This document shows positions 39,701 to 51,500 of a stretch of 64,000 bases of DNA, piece after piece. The notes under the pieces are model-generated. The model was not told where the DNA came from, searched no databases, and saw only the letters and a program-made list of their open reading frames with translations. This stretch comes from Boesenbergia rotunda (lineage: Eukaryota > Streptophyta > Magnoliopsida > Zingiberales > Zingiberaceae): NCBI GenBank assembly GCA_024364735.1, contig JAGFNQ010008296.1, positions 62,001 to 126,000 of the forward strand. Direction: 5' to 3'. Both the position numbers and the translations under genes were made by a program. How positions within the stretch are numbered: position 1 is the first letter of the stretch; the number at the start of each line of letters is the position of its first letter.

Positions 39701-42700
39701 TCCTTGAAAAAGCTAATGCTGGCCATAATAGCTCCAGCCGTGGTAACAGTCCTACTAGGTCTCTGGCTCACTATGATTCTGGTTCGAGAACTGTTTTCCC
39801 TGAAGAAGTCCATGGTTTTAAGGTTAACATAAAGCAAGAAAAGAAGTCCAAGTTGTCATCCATAGTCTTGAAGCTTCGAGGGATTGATCAGGTATCAGAA
39901 TTTTTCACATCAAGGAAAAACTGCTGTTCGTTTGTTGGCTGACACATATTTTCATTTTCTAAGTACTATTTAATTCATAAACGTAGGAGACATGGAGACA
40001 GCATGTCACTGGAGGAAAGCTTCGGGAAATAACTGAGGAGGCTAAAGCTTTTGCAATTGGAAATAAGTCACTTGCTGCTCTCTTTGTTCATACACCAGCT
40101 GGTGAGTTGCAGCGCCAAATTCGGTCATGGCTTGCAGAGAATTATGATTTCCTCTCTGTTACGGGTGTTGATTCTGTCGGTGGAAGTTCAACTGGCCAAC
40201 TAGAACTTTTGTCGACTGCTATTATGGATGGATGGATGGCTGGTCTTGGTACTGCACAGCCTCCAAGTACTGATGCTCTTGGCCAACTTTTGTCTGAATA
40301 CACCAAACGGGTTTATTCATCACAATTGCAACACTTAAAGGTGCTACTATTACTCTACTAATGATTGCATATTTTCAGAGTTGTGTAGTCAATTACATTA
40401 TTTCAGGAGCTGGTTGTCACCTATATGGAATGTGTCCAATGGTAGTTAAGCAAAGTGAGGTTTGGTTAAGTTCGGGTAGCTTGGATAGGATTTTTTTGAG
40501 CTGGAACTGGTTTGACTGAGGTCAACAAATTTGGTTGAAGTGATTGTCTACTCACCTGAAATATTTCATTTAACACCAGGCAATCATTGTTAGCTTGAAG
40601 ATGAATTGACTAAATACTTCATTTTGGGATATTTTATCATTGTCAAAACAACTCATTGCCTATTCGTAATAATGTTTCTAATATAAACATAGTGCTAGAT
40701 ATTCTTTATCTATTCTTCTATGAATCAAAGAATCTTTATTCATATTATATTATGTCCATTCCATTCCTTTAGAATAACTGTTCTATTTCCTAGAATCAAA
40801 CGCACCATGAGTATCTATTCTTTTTTAAACATGAATTTTAACTGGGAATTTGAAATATCCTTGTTCACACGTCTCCAGTTATTCATGGTAACAGTCCATC
40901 TTTTTATACTCCATGAATGTGCTTATTTTAGTAATTTAAAATGCTCAACCAACAGTCTTAGTTGAAGTACTTTCAATTTCTATCTCAATTGGTAAATTTC
41001 CTACTTGGAACTTTCCTCATGATATGCTTGTTAAACAGGATATAGCAGGTACTCTGGCAACAGAGGAAGCTGAGGATCATGCCCACGTCAGTAAGCTGCG
41101 ATCAGCTTTGGAATCTGTTGATCATAAGAGGAAAAAGGTATTGAAGCACTCAATTTCCTATCTTTATTAAAACTTTTCAAAACAAACTGGGATTCAATAA
41201 TGGCTTTTACTTTATTTAATGTTTTATGAATGAATATTGGCATATGTAAAAATACTTGTTGTATTAGTGTGATTAGTTCAGCCAAGAATTTTGTATTTTT
41301 GTCCAATTAGAAGATAATAAGAAATTAATAGCATAGTGAGTGTATCAGTGGATGAAAATAATTTAGCATGATTTTTATAGAGAAATAATTTCTTTGATGT
41401 CAAAGTATTTACTGTACTGGAGTTTTGGTGGCAGAATGGTAGAGTTTGTAGCGATAGTCATGGTTTGGCATGCTTCATGTCAAGATTAACTTAAATGAGT
41501 TTTAATACTATAATGCTCTTCTATTCGCTTAGTTTGTTTATCTTCAAATGTATAGCATAGAGAGTTAACTAAATCAAAATTTTATAGTAATAAGTTACAA
41601 AAATATAACAAGCGTTTATGCTTACCATTATCAAAGTTATGGTCGTGTGGCAAATGAGAGACTTGGTTCTTGTAACATCCAAGTTAGATTAATTCCTTAA
41701 TTTTTTAAGACCCAAATTAAATAATATTCTTATGACATTTGATATTAAAATTGATTTCTCCAATCTCTATGTAAAGTTGATCATCGAGAGTGAAAGTGAC
41801 TAGACAATTAGACTCAGAACAAATACAAGTATTAGATATGGATACATATCAATTTTTTGACACTAGTGACCAGTGTTCTAAAAAGTGTTAGGTGGTAGGC
41901 CGGTGGGCACCCGCCGCCCAATGCCTTGGCGCCTAGGCGAAATATTTTTTCTCCTGTCAATCGATCGATTGATAGTGTTCAATCGATTGGACCAATATTC
42001 AATCGATTGGCTAATTGATCGGTAGTTTATTTCCTCATGAAACTCCTTCAATTCGGCAAGCTTATATTTCTCGTGAAACCTATATCAATCAACTGGCCAA
42101 TCGATTTGAAGTGTTCAATAGATCGGTCGATCGATTCGGCAACTTTTGTTTCTCGCAAAACTTATGTCAATCGATTTGTAGTGTTCAATCGATCGGCCAA
42201 TCGATTCGGAAGGTTTTTGTTTAAAAAAAAAATTGGACACCCCGCTTACGCGGCGCCTAGCTGCCTAGGCGGCTGACTTAATGCGACAACGCCTACCGGC
42301 GTCGCCTGTACAAAAGGCGGGACTGTGGGCAGCCGCCCACCACCTAGGCAGTCCTAGGCGACGCCTTTTAGAACACTGCTAGTGACACTTTGTTGATCCT
42401 GGTGGTGCTTCAATTGGAGCTTCTCTTCCTCTCTCTATTTATAGTCTTTTCTCTTCTCCTCGTGGCCGCATATATGAAATCAAAGGCAAAGGTTCAATCA
42501 CAGTAATTTTCATGTCTCAATTGATACCACTGAGATAGTCAACATGGATGACATTATGACATTTACCAACTGTCAAAATGATATATTTCGTTTGTGCTAA
42601 TTTTACAGTTTGAGATCATGATTACCTCTAATATATTGTGGTTTGTCTTTGCACTAATGATACATACCCTGGAATGGAGCCCAATGGATCATAAGTTTTG

Positions 42701-44026
42701 TGCAGCTAAGTTCAAGTGGGGCGAACATGACTTGATAATGATGATGCTATTATTGTGCTTCATGTTTGTTATTAAGAAATGTTTTTAATTTGCTCTAAAA
42801 CATGTTTGTCAAATTGTCTTACGATACATGCTCGGTTTTCTTGAATCCATGCTACCTTTTTTGAAATATTTGCTCACTAGAGAACTCTGATTCTGCTACT
42901 GCTTCTCATTTATAGATTCTGCAACAAATGAGAAACGATTCAGCATTATTAACAAAAGAACAAGGGGGTTCGCCTATCCGAAATCCTTCTACAGCTGCTG
43001 AAGACGCGAGATTGGCATCTCTCATTTCGTTGGATACCATATTAAAAGAAGTCAAGGTATCTTTTGTTTCCTTTCTCACTTCTGGTTACCTCCTGGAGGA
43101 ATAATCTTGGTTCTCCCAGCCGAAGACAAATATTTACTTTTTGTCTTGCAGGAAATTATGAGACAAACCTCAACAAGTTTTCTTACTAAATCGAAGAGGA
43201 AAGCGATGCTTGCGAGTCTGGATGAACTTTTGGAGAGGATGCCATCACTCCTTGACATTGATCATCCATGTGCTAAGAAGCAAATTTTAGATGCTCGTAA
43301 ACTTGTTGAGGTATGTTTAGCACAAGATTTCACATATATTTCGTCATTCCTTTATACGATTGTGTTTGCCAAGTGTTAACTTTGATCCTGTGACCTCTGA
43401 TACTGAATCTAGCTAGTAATATTCTCCTACAATTGGTTTGATGTATTGTAATTTAGCGAACATTAATTTAATTCGAGTTGGAGATGAACAATACATCAGC
43501 TGAAGTGACAAAGACAGTGAAGCTGAATGATTCAAATTCCTGAGTCCAACATATAATCGTCCTATTTTTGCAGGCGATCCCAGAAAGAGATGATTCCCTT
43601 GATGATGAAACACGAGCATTACAACCACAAGCAGATTCGACTTCCAGTGCAGAGGTCATATCGCAGTGGAATGTGTTACAATTCAACACCGGTTCTACAT
43701 CCCCATTCATTGTGAAATGTGGCGCGAATTCTAGCTCCGAGTTAGTAATCAAAGCAGATGCACGTGTGGAGGAGCCCAAGGGCGGTGAGATCATCAGAGT
43801 TGTTCCAAGGCCTTCTGTTCTTGCTGATATGAGCTTTGAGGAGATCAAAAAGGTGTTTGATCAATTACCTGAAGCAATTAGCTTGCTAGCCCTCGCCCGA
43901 ACTGCCGATGGCACAAGAGCCAGATATTCCAGATTGTACAGGACCTTGGCCAGTAAAGTTCCGTCACTGAAAGATCTAGTTGCAGAGCTGGATAAAGGTG
44001 GAATGTTAAAAGACGTCAGAACATGA
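21704..44026 (+). CDS. KIN-14 kinesin, KAC1/KAC2-like (chloroplast movement)
   Basis: In Arabidopsis KAC proteins act in actin-based chloroplast positioning and plasma-membrane anchoring. Exons: 21704-21901, 22373-22496, 22797-22883, 22985-23155, 23389-23495, 24866-24997, 25901-26079, 30876-31037, 31154-31245, 32543-32694, 32772-32945, 33578-33724, 35406-35597, 35892-35963, 36929-36987, 37060-37276, 39378-39569, 39682-39891, 39987-40340, 41039-41137, 42916-43056, 43152-43310, 43574-44026 (TGA). Joined frame is open for about 1,290 residues, close to KAC length. N-terminus MAEPKNRWTW, then DLKEYSHAKLDRVTRYLGVL; motor about 140-470 starting VKVYCRVRPLFEDEGPS; P-loop GQSGSGKT about 219-226; switch regions degenerate (HFSKAIISH, DLPGSD), as in KACs. 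Coiled coil about 470-680, then the conserved KAC C-terminal region. Intron 7 carries a hAT transposon; introns 16 and 20 carry smaller elements. Identification rests on extended similarity to KAC proteins. Confidence 0.95.
27196..29479 (-). pseudogene. hAT transposase, broken
   Basis: ATG at 29479 opens MESFQIASIQEDVDDYSPLW, followed by a BED-type zinc finger (Cys pair in WSCNICTKQC, then RVKAHLLKLKGYGIAGC). The catalytic core includes CSDGWSN, and the C-terminal hAT dimerisation region reads KWWVIHG...QPSSSSCCERNW. A probable intron spans about 27901-27810. Two breaks are visible: a missing base near 28685 separates the N-terminal frame (from 29500) from the core frame (28658-27900), and a second shift near 27284 cuts off an acidic tail that would end at 27196. 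In addition, the position usually occupied by the second catalytic Asp (T-D-N-A) reads T-E-N-A. The copy is therefore probably inactive. Confidence 0.88.
29831..29992. repeat. 81-bp tandem duplication in the hAT leader
   Basis: Two adjacent copies of an 81-bp GC-rich unit start CGACGGCGTGCGATAG (29831 and 29912). Each unit itself contains a doubled GCGATAGAGAGGGA-type motif. It lies upstream of the minus-strand transposase, in what would be its 5' leader. The GC-rich open frames here are by-products of the repeat. Confidence 0.88.
34018..35039. repeat. 512-bp tandem duplication in kinesin intron 12
   Basis: Two adjacent copies (34018-34529 and 34530-about 35039) begin ATTTTTCTTTGACTC and end near AGGAAAAC. 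They differ by scattered substitutions and short indels, mostly in T runs. The duplication lies wholly in the intron between exons 33724 and 35406. No coding sequence is included. Confidence 0.92.
38181..39012. mobile_element. non-autonomous hAT-like element in kinesin intron 16 (832 bp)
   Basis: Perfect 12-bp inverted ends TAGGGGTGTCAA (38181-38192) and its complement (39001-39012) border the element. Subterminal blocks rich in CGGGT/ACCCG-type motifs lie at both ends, a pattern known from plant hAT-type elements. No transposase is encoded. The 8 bases on each side do not match as a target duplication, so the insertion may be old or one border altered. Confidence 0.7.
41871..42378. mobile_element. 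non-autonomous hAT element in kinesin intron 20 (508 bp)
   Basis: Inverted ends CAGTGTTCTAAAA / TTTTAGAACACTG are flanked by a perfect 8-bp duplication CTAGTGAC (41863-41870 and 42379-42386), as expected for hAT. GC-rich subterminal arms (GGTGGTAGGCCGG, CCGCCCACCACC) face an interior with about ten copies of CAATCGAT-like words. It encodes no transposase. Confidence 0.93.
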
Positions 44027-44460
44027 ATGCAACTAGAGAATATTCTCACACGCCCCATTTTTTCGTCTTGTTAGTGCAAGTGGTAGCTCCATTCACGATA
44101 GGGATGGTTCTTTTGGTTTTTACGTGTATGATCGAAGAATGTATCGTGAAAGAGTTCAACATAATGAAGCAACTCATCATAACTATAATCATTGATGAAG
44201 CAAAAGCTGCTCTTGCCAGTCATCCTGTGTTTGAGAAAAAAGAGAACGGAAAAATGGCAGTACACTTGTATTGATCAGAATGTAGATGTGATTTTAATCT
44301 TATTTGCCGCTTAAGAGTAACGGTTCTTGTCACAGTAATTTTATTTGGGAAAGGTTAGACAATTAGATATTTTGCATAGCCGCGATTATGAGGGAAAGAA
44401 CCTCGTGTGCCCGGAATGCAACCAGGCATCTACGCCGTCCCTTTGCAACGGGCCGCTCAT
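44027..44460 (+). other. 3' flank / probable 3' UTR of the kinesin gene
   Basis: Sequence after the TGA at 44024-44026 is non-coding. It runs to the 9-bp duplication of the next transposon. Short open frames here are uninformative. Confidence 0.4.
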
Positions 44461-44469
44461 TTACCATAA

Positions 44470-45080
44470 GAAAAATGAGAACAAATCTTCTGTCCCGAAA
44501 TTCTCTCTGTTCCCGTATCCCAACTCGCCGACGATGGCCGACGAATCTTCCGTTCGTCGATTGGACATCACCGGTGGCCTCCGGCCGCCGCCCCGAATAA
44601 AACTATACCCTAGGGGGTACGGTGAACCCATCTGGGATCGTCGCAATTGCGATCTCGACGGTGAATCCGGCGAGATCGCAATTGCGACGATCTCAATCGA
44701 TTCACTGTTCTCCCAAGATATCGTTTGATTCGAAACGACGATCAGAGACTAATGATGGTGTTCGATTGGCGATAGGAGGACTCGTCGGCCATCGCCGGCG
44801 AGTTGGGACATGGGGACAGAGAGAATCTCGGGACAGAGGATCCCGTTTCAAGAAAAATGATAGGGAGAGTGAAAAGCATAGTGAATGAAATGACACCTTG
44901 CATGCAGCAATCTCCGACGGGTTCACCGTACCCCCTAGGACATAGTTTGATTCGGGCGGCGGCCGAAGACCGCCGATGTGTCCAAGCGATAATCGGACGT
45001 TTACATGTAAAGTGTCACGTTATGCCACATCATTCATTATATTTTTCACTCTCTCATTTTCACTCTCCCTATCATTGCTC
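44470..45080. mobile_element. foldback Mutator-type element (611 bp) just downstream of the kinesin gene
   Basis: Flanked by a perfect 9-bp direct repeat TTACCATAA (44461-44469 and 45081-45089). The right end (CTCTCCCTATCATTGCTC) and the core around 44856-45080 match the two MITEs near 20.6-21.0 kb. The left two thirds form a large imperfect palindrome: about 44475-44657 pairs with about 44671-44855, centred on a perfect 22-bp inverted repeat (44636-44657 and 44671-44692). The left terminus is therefore a copied, inverted piece. No transposase is present; open frames inside are mirror-image artefacts. Confidence 0.85.
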
Positions 45081-45089
45081 TTACCATAA

Positions 45090-46932
45090 TTATTTAATTT
45101 TTAAATTTTATCTAGGGCTCACAGGTAAAAATTGTAAAATAAGAAGCTTTAAGTATCAATAAGATGAAATACCAACAGTCAAAAAAGGGTCAAGCGATCA
45201 TAAAACGAAAAAACAAGTCAATAACATTTTGCTTGAGTACCACGATTTTTTCATATAAAAAAACATCAGGTATCATCCATTGAAAATATGTAAAAGTTAT
45301 CTTAATCCCTACATAAATCAACATCGATCAAATATTTATCCTACAGTTGATTAACTATTTTAAACCCATTTCATTATTTTAAATATTATTTTAATCTCTT
45401 TTTGGAAATACATGAACAAGTAAATGAATCAGTCAATGGATAGAATTTATCCATTTTTATATATAACACAAGCTTCGAACCTGGAGCTCGAACTCGTATC
45501 TACAAAATTAATATGAAAATAACTCAAGAACTCAAAATAATATCCAATAATAATAGTAACAACAAATTTGAAAATTTCCTAAGTTTCAAAATCGATTGAT
45601 CTCACCCCCACTGACTCGATATAATTCGCAATTTATACCTGAATCACTATTACAATCGAATAAGTATTTATTATTGGACAATTTTATTGTCAGAGAGATA
45701 GAGAGGAAAATCTTAATTTGAAATTACATAATCAAAATCAGTCTTATTTGTTAAATATTATGAGTTGATAATCTCAAGCTGTCAGTTGACCGGTTTGACT
45801 GAGCTTTTGGTGGTCCAAGCGGAGTGGAAAGCGGAGTATCGAGTCTGAATAGATATGTCACCTGAATGCTTATTAGTGACATGTTTGAGTTGCTAAGTGC
45901 TACGCTGGCTAAGTGCTGAGTATCCAAATGGATGTCGAGTTGTTGTGTTACCGACTATCAAGTCGGTCAAGTACCAAAGTCGCCCAACTATCAAGTTGAT
46001 CGAGTAGGAGAGTCACTCAACTACCAAGTCGTTTGAGTAGCGGAGTGCTTGATGAATGATGCAGAGATCTCGAGGAATAATGTAGAGTGCTCAGGGGAAC
46101 GATGCACAATGCTCGAGAAGATGTCAATCCGTACTAGAATTGACGCTAAGTATTTGGGCAATAGTTCCGAGTATGGAAAAAAATGAAACTGATATGTGTG
46201 TGTGCGCGCGCGTGCACGCACACACACATTGTGGACTGTCGCGTGCCTATGCGCGACCATGATCCAAGCACCTGGGTTCAATACAGTAGCTTTATTTTAG
46301 CTTCGGGATTAAGCCAATTAAATTTTACCCTTTATGATTTAGAGGTTGAGTTATAGTGTTAAAGCTAAAAAACTTTTAGATTGATTAAAACCTATACTTG
46401 TAGGATTCACGCTCAAGGCAAATCCTTTGACTTGAAGATAGGATGATCTACGGTAGTGGTAGGTAGTTCTTCCTTGACCTCTTTAGTTTCGTTGATCTTA
46501 GTGCATGATTTTACTTCATTTATGTTGATTGAGTAGCGTTTACTTGCTTACCTTGACTCCAATTTGTTTGCTTCTTGACTTGATACTTAATTGCTTGCCC
46601 TTATTTTAATTTACTTAATATATATGCAGTTTTATTGTTATCCATGTTGTTTATTGTTTATACATGTGTTTTTATGTTAGCAATATCATGGTGTAGCTTG
46701 TAGAGCTCTACTCTTGGATGTGATTATTACTTCTTGTTTGTTAATTATTATTTTCCATCTCTATACATTTGGACTGCCCACAAGATCGGATAGTGGTTGA
46801 GCGTTTTTCCAACAATCCGTAGCTAGATTGCTAGACGTCTTATTTGCCCATTAGACTAGATAGTGGTAATGTGAGTTCACCCGCAGGTAGTCATATTTAT
46901 ATGCCCTGACTACCTATTAGACCAGATACTAT
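45090..46932. other. repeat-rich intergenic DNA without a gene
   Basis: AT-rich at first. From about 45850 to 46120 it contains short repeated phrases (variants of CAACTATCAAGT and GTCGAGTAGCGGAGT), followed by an alternating purine-pyrimidine tract. It resembles decayed LTR-retrotransposon DNA, but no protein domain is visible. Confidence 0.4.
46192..46229. repeat. 38-nt alternating purine-pyrimidine tract (Z-DNA-prone)
   Basis: Strict alternation of purine and pyrimidine: a TG run, then CG repeats, then CA repeats. It is also close to self-complementary, so it could form Z-DNA or a hairpin under supercoiling. Confidence 0.85.
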
Positions 46933-47951
46933 TGTTGGTGCAATCGACCCAAGGTTGATTGGGTAGATCATGAGTTTTGATATGTGTGTCAATATGATTA
47001 AGTTAGGTTTTCATGTTGATTTAATATGTGTGCTTGAGTCGTGCAGAACTTAGTGAATCACACATGAGTAACGAAGTGTAGCATCCGAGGGACGAGCCAA
47101 GGAAGAGGACTTCAAGGGCGAGCCGAGGAAGTAGACTTCAAAGACATACGCGAAGGATGACATGGAGGCAAGCCGCGGGCTTGTGTGCGCATCCGAGGGA
47201 CGAAAGCCGAAGAAAGAGAACTTCAAGAGGCAAGTTGAGGAAGTTGACCTCAAGGCATACGCGAAGGATGAACTTCGAAGTGAGTTTGAGTGCATATGTA
47301 AGTAGGGCAGTCAACTGGCAAGGGAACCAATTGACTGGTACTATTAAGAGCGCACTGTAGCAGTCGACTGGTATGGACATCAGTCGACTCATCTTTCTGT
47401 GAGGTCGAACAGCCTGGAGCAGTCGACTGGTCTCCAGAGCAGTCGACTGGTCTGTTCGAAATTGAGCAGTTAGGCTAGCCATTGGCTGAGGCATCAGTCG
47501 ATTAGCCCTGGGGGTAGTCGACTGATGTTGGGGCTGAGCTGTTTGGACAAAAACTCTCTTCTCTGTTTAAGAGGAGGCTTTGGGGCATGAATAGATTACG
47601 GTTCTTGATTGCTAAATCTTATTCTAAGTGCCCAAAGCGTCCATAATCTATCCTCTTCCTCATACTCTAAATCTCATTTTGTAAAAGAGGAAGAGAGCAT
47701 CTTGTTAGAGTTTCTCCACCTACAAGAAGAAGATCATAGTGAAGCTTGATTGTGTGGTGTGGATCCTTGGATTAGTCACCTCTAGGAAGTGAATACCAAG
47801 TAAATCAAGGGTGTTAGCATTGCTTTCTTTGTTAATTGATTTTGTCTGTTATTATTTTTATGCTTTAGCTAACATTCTTGTAGACAAAATCAAAGAGAAG
47901 TTATTCGCCCCCCCCCCCACCCCTCTCTAGCCAAACGCCAAGGTCCAAACA
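46933..47951. mobile_element. probable solo LTR of a retrotransposon (about 1,019 bp)
   Basis: Begins TGTTGGTGCAATCGACCC and ends GGTCCAAACA, the TG...CA form with short inverted ends TGTTGG / CCAAACA. Candidate 5-bp flanks are ACTAT (46928-46932) and ACTGT (47952-47956), with one mismatch. The interior holds a C-run near the 3' end and several CAGTCGACTG words. No internal coding region or second LTR follows. Borders are inferred from sequence form, not from a matching element. Confidence 0.6.
47310..47530. repeat. interspersed CAGTCGACTG palindromes
   Basis: About six copies of the 10-bp palindrome CAGTCGACTG or close variants occur within about 220 bp of the probable LTR, spaced irregularly. 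They may be regulatory sites of the retroelement or remains of a short duplication. Confidence 0.7.
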
Positions 47952-47956
47952 ACTGT

Positions 47957-50900
47957 GTGACTTCGCTCGCAGTCAGTAGTTGAGGAGCTAGATAGTTACC
48001 TCATCCTATCTGCCCACTACACCAAATAGTGGTAGCATGAGTTTGTGCATAGTCAGGACTTGTTATAGCTTGTTATATACTTGTTTATGTAGGTGGTTTT
48101 TAGATGTATTGTATATACTCTCAATTTATTGAGTATACCTAGTTAAGTAGGTTAGTGGAGGGTTATATTGTTGTTTATGATTTATTAGCAAATGATTATA
48201 TTAGTGCTCTTACTTTTGTAGTAATTATTATTACTTGAGATTGTTCCTTTTGATCTACTTATATTTAGTATTTATCATTCACTATCTTTCTTATATTCAC
48301 TAAGACAATGTACTTACTATCCATTGCCTTTTGTTTTATTTCCATGTTAGCAGGTAGAGGATGTGGCGTGTCACTCAGAGGTCCTGGCTATCAGCCCCAC
48401 TTGTTTAGATTCTCTTTCAAGTTGTTTGATTTATTTTCCGCTGTATGTACATGCATACATACACGCATTGGTATTTTAAGAAAAATTGATGGTGACCAAA
48501 TTTCTTCTCCCGAGCTATCCAAGAGATAAAGGGGTTATCCCAAGCAAAGGGAGGAAAGACATATTTCACACTTTTATCAGACTTTATTTGATTAGGCTCT
48601 TCAGTCTGACTTAAAGGAGGGGCTTTTGATGGTAATCAAATTTCTTCTCCCGAGCTATGCAAGAGAATAATGGGACTAGCTTAGGCTACTGAGGGAGGCC
48701 TAGGAGTTCCACCAAGTAATACGAGCCGAAATATTTGCCGAGCAATTTGAGAAGTGTTGGAATTTCTACTGAGCTATACAAGATAATACCAAGAACTTCC
48801 TCGACCAATCTGATTCAAAGGATATACTAAGCCCTGTCCAAATAGTAACACTTTCATCCATCGAGCAATATTATTAATCTCGCTATGGTTAATTGGGCTT
48901 TGAGAGGATGATCTGCCCGCCATCTGGGACCTCTTGGAAAAGGTCAGCTGAGTAATCAGATCTAATTCTCCTAACCTATATGAGGTGGACTTGTATTAGA
49001 GGATTTCTCCGCCAATAATGGTCGAGGTGGATAACATAGGTAGAGTTTATTGGGATATTGTTTTACCAGAATATATGAACCCAACCTCCGAAGTTAGTTT
49101 TCCGAAAAGCTTCTCCTCAAAGCTACGTGTCATTCTACGAATGACTATCCAGGATGGCTAACGGAAGCGGTTCGCTTGAAGGCTTTCCCCATGCTACGTG
49201 GCGGTTCACAACTAGTTGTCAAGAAATGGATGACGGAAGCGGTTTTCCTCATTTCCTCTCTCGTCCGACGTGGAGCTATGTGATTGGAGACAGGGATAAC
49301 TAACTCAGTACGATTGCTCCCATAGGCGACAACCAGCCAGAAAATGCGGGAAAGTGACGAGGGGATTCCAAAAAGGCAGAGGCGACTCTTCTTCAGAAGA
49401 TTCTTTCTTCTTCCTCTTCTTATGTTTTTCTTCTTCTTCTTCTTCTTTTCCTTTTGATCACTAACTTGAGTATCGGAGGAGCCGCATCGGTAGAGCTGGC
49501 GCAACCCTAACTCATGTTGATCTCTCAGGCCACAAGATTCAAGCACGATCCGACACAGATCCAGCTCAGTAGAGGAAGAGCTTGAGCCAACGAGAAGATA
49601 AATCATCAAAAATGATATTGGGGTTTATATTGCCATAATCAGGTTTTTATATTGTATCAATGTTTGTGATGGCAAAAATTGATTTGGTACCAATTATTTC
49701 TTATATTGTCACTAGGAGGTACTGTCTGATTTGTCACACAAGTATACCCTCTGGATGTGACATTGGTGGTCGCGACAAATTGCATTCGTATCAAAATGCT
49801 CTCACAATGATTTTGCTGAGTGGAACTGCATGGCAAAGAAGAAAAAATGGGGAATGAAGGTGGAAGAATTTTTGTTGTTCTTCTCTGTTTCTACTATGCT
49901 CATGACCTCCACCATATAAAGGAGCTTAACCTTTGGCGGAAGTAAATGAACAAATAAAGACCATTTAATACCTTTACTTGCCAGCCTAGAAACACTAGCC
50001 GCTCGTCGCTATTTCAGTCAGCGATTATGGATTGCATTAATCTCAATTAATCCATTTGTTATACTCTTGAACAGTAGCAAAAAAATAAAGGAAACATTTG
50101 GCAAAATATTGGTTCATTTGCTTGGATAAATTTTTTCCTGACCGGTTCGACATTCAACGCTCGCAGATCATGCTTACTGATTCTATCTACATATCGTTTC
50201 ACATATGTCAATTATTAACCCAAACTTCTTTCAATGCTAGTAATATAAAGTAGGGCCCAGATTGTCTCCAACGAACCATCTTGAATAACTTGTGATTACT
50301 AGATTAGAGAAATGTAATTTGGGGGTTTCTCTTAACATGAAACAGATAATTAAAACTTAAGAAACAAGAGAACATATTGCCTACACTAACATGGTAATTC
50401 AATTCAGCAGATCTAAAAGAATGAAAACTTAAGAACTGAAAACTAATTATTACAACTACAAAACAATAGAAAGCTCTCCATTAATCCTAACCCAAAACGT
50501 GTAAACATTTTTGTCACCAATTAATCTGAGTACGAACTGATCAGCAACAGAAATTACAAAATTAACATAGAAATTTCTATGAAGAAAGGGAAGAAAAAGT
50601 TGACAACTAGATTGGAGATTACAGCAAGACTAGGACAACTCAAACAAAATAGATCGATGAGAATAAATCGGCAAAATCACAATCATCAATGACACAGTAA
50701 CAAATGTCAATCAAATCTGGATTCAGTGATCGGAAGTTGTTACTAGACTTGAAGGAAACGTAGGGAAACCCCCTTTTGCTTCTCTGGAAATGGTAGGAAT
50801 AAGTTGGTGGTTGGCATTAGCAGAAATGGAGAAAAGGAAATATCAAATCAATGATTAGGAAGTGGCCAACCGATTGTTCGAAACTTAGATCTAGAGGAGG

Positions 50901-51500
50901 GGAACCACTTTCTCCTCCGATGATTGAATCTCAATGATAGACATCGCAATATGAGGAATAGAGGATGGCATCTTCCGATGCTCTCTGTCGTCCGCCTCCC
51001 ACCTTCTACTATAGCTTCTCAAGTCTTTTAAATCTCTTTAGATTTGATCGGACAGTCAAGAATACCTTAGATTTGAGTGAATTGTTGAGATTGAATCTAA
51101 GTGAAGGGTCAATATTAGCTGGGTCAGGATCTTCAATTCTCTATCAACGGTTCAGATCATCTCATATCTGGATAGATGGATCAGATCTATCAAATCTGAG
51201 TGAACAACCTAGATTTCTTAATTTTCCATCAACGAATCATATAACTCAGACTTCCATCAACGACCTCCAATTAACTCCAGCACAATTCACATTCTTAACC
51301 TCAGATTTACGCAAAATTAAAAATAATTTTGCATGAAAAACTAAAATATATTCATCCAGCAAAACAAATCATTCTCATGCATCAAAACCAAAGCTACAGT
51401 CCAAATCAAGCCTAGTTACACCTAATTTCCATATCAAAATTACTAGTTATCACTTGCACATGAATCAAATTAATTCAGTACAATCTGGGCCCTAGATTTG
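47957..51500. other. intergenic DNA with decayed repeats, no supported gene
   Basis: It contains a repeated phrase of about 40 bp (ACCAAATTTCTTCTCCCGAG and variants) at about 48489 and 48628, a TTC-rich microsatellite near 49430-49450, and a long stretch of AT-rich, low-complexity sequence. The 123-codon open frame at 50965-51336 has no recognisable domain. The sequence is probably retroelement debris. Confidence 0.4.

Noticed and set aside
44345..44926. Several overlapping open frames downstream of the kinesin gene
   Set aside because: They are mirror-image translations of the foldback element; the same peptides appear on both strands because the DNA is palindromic.
50965..51336. 123-codon plus-strand open frame in the intergenic region
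   Set aside because: No recognisable domain; it lies in repeat-like DNA and the peptide shows no conserved pattern.
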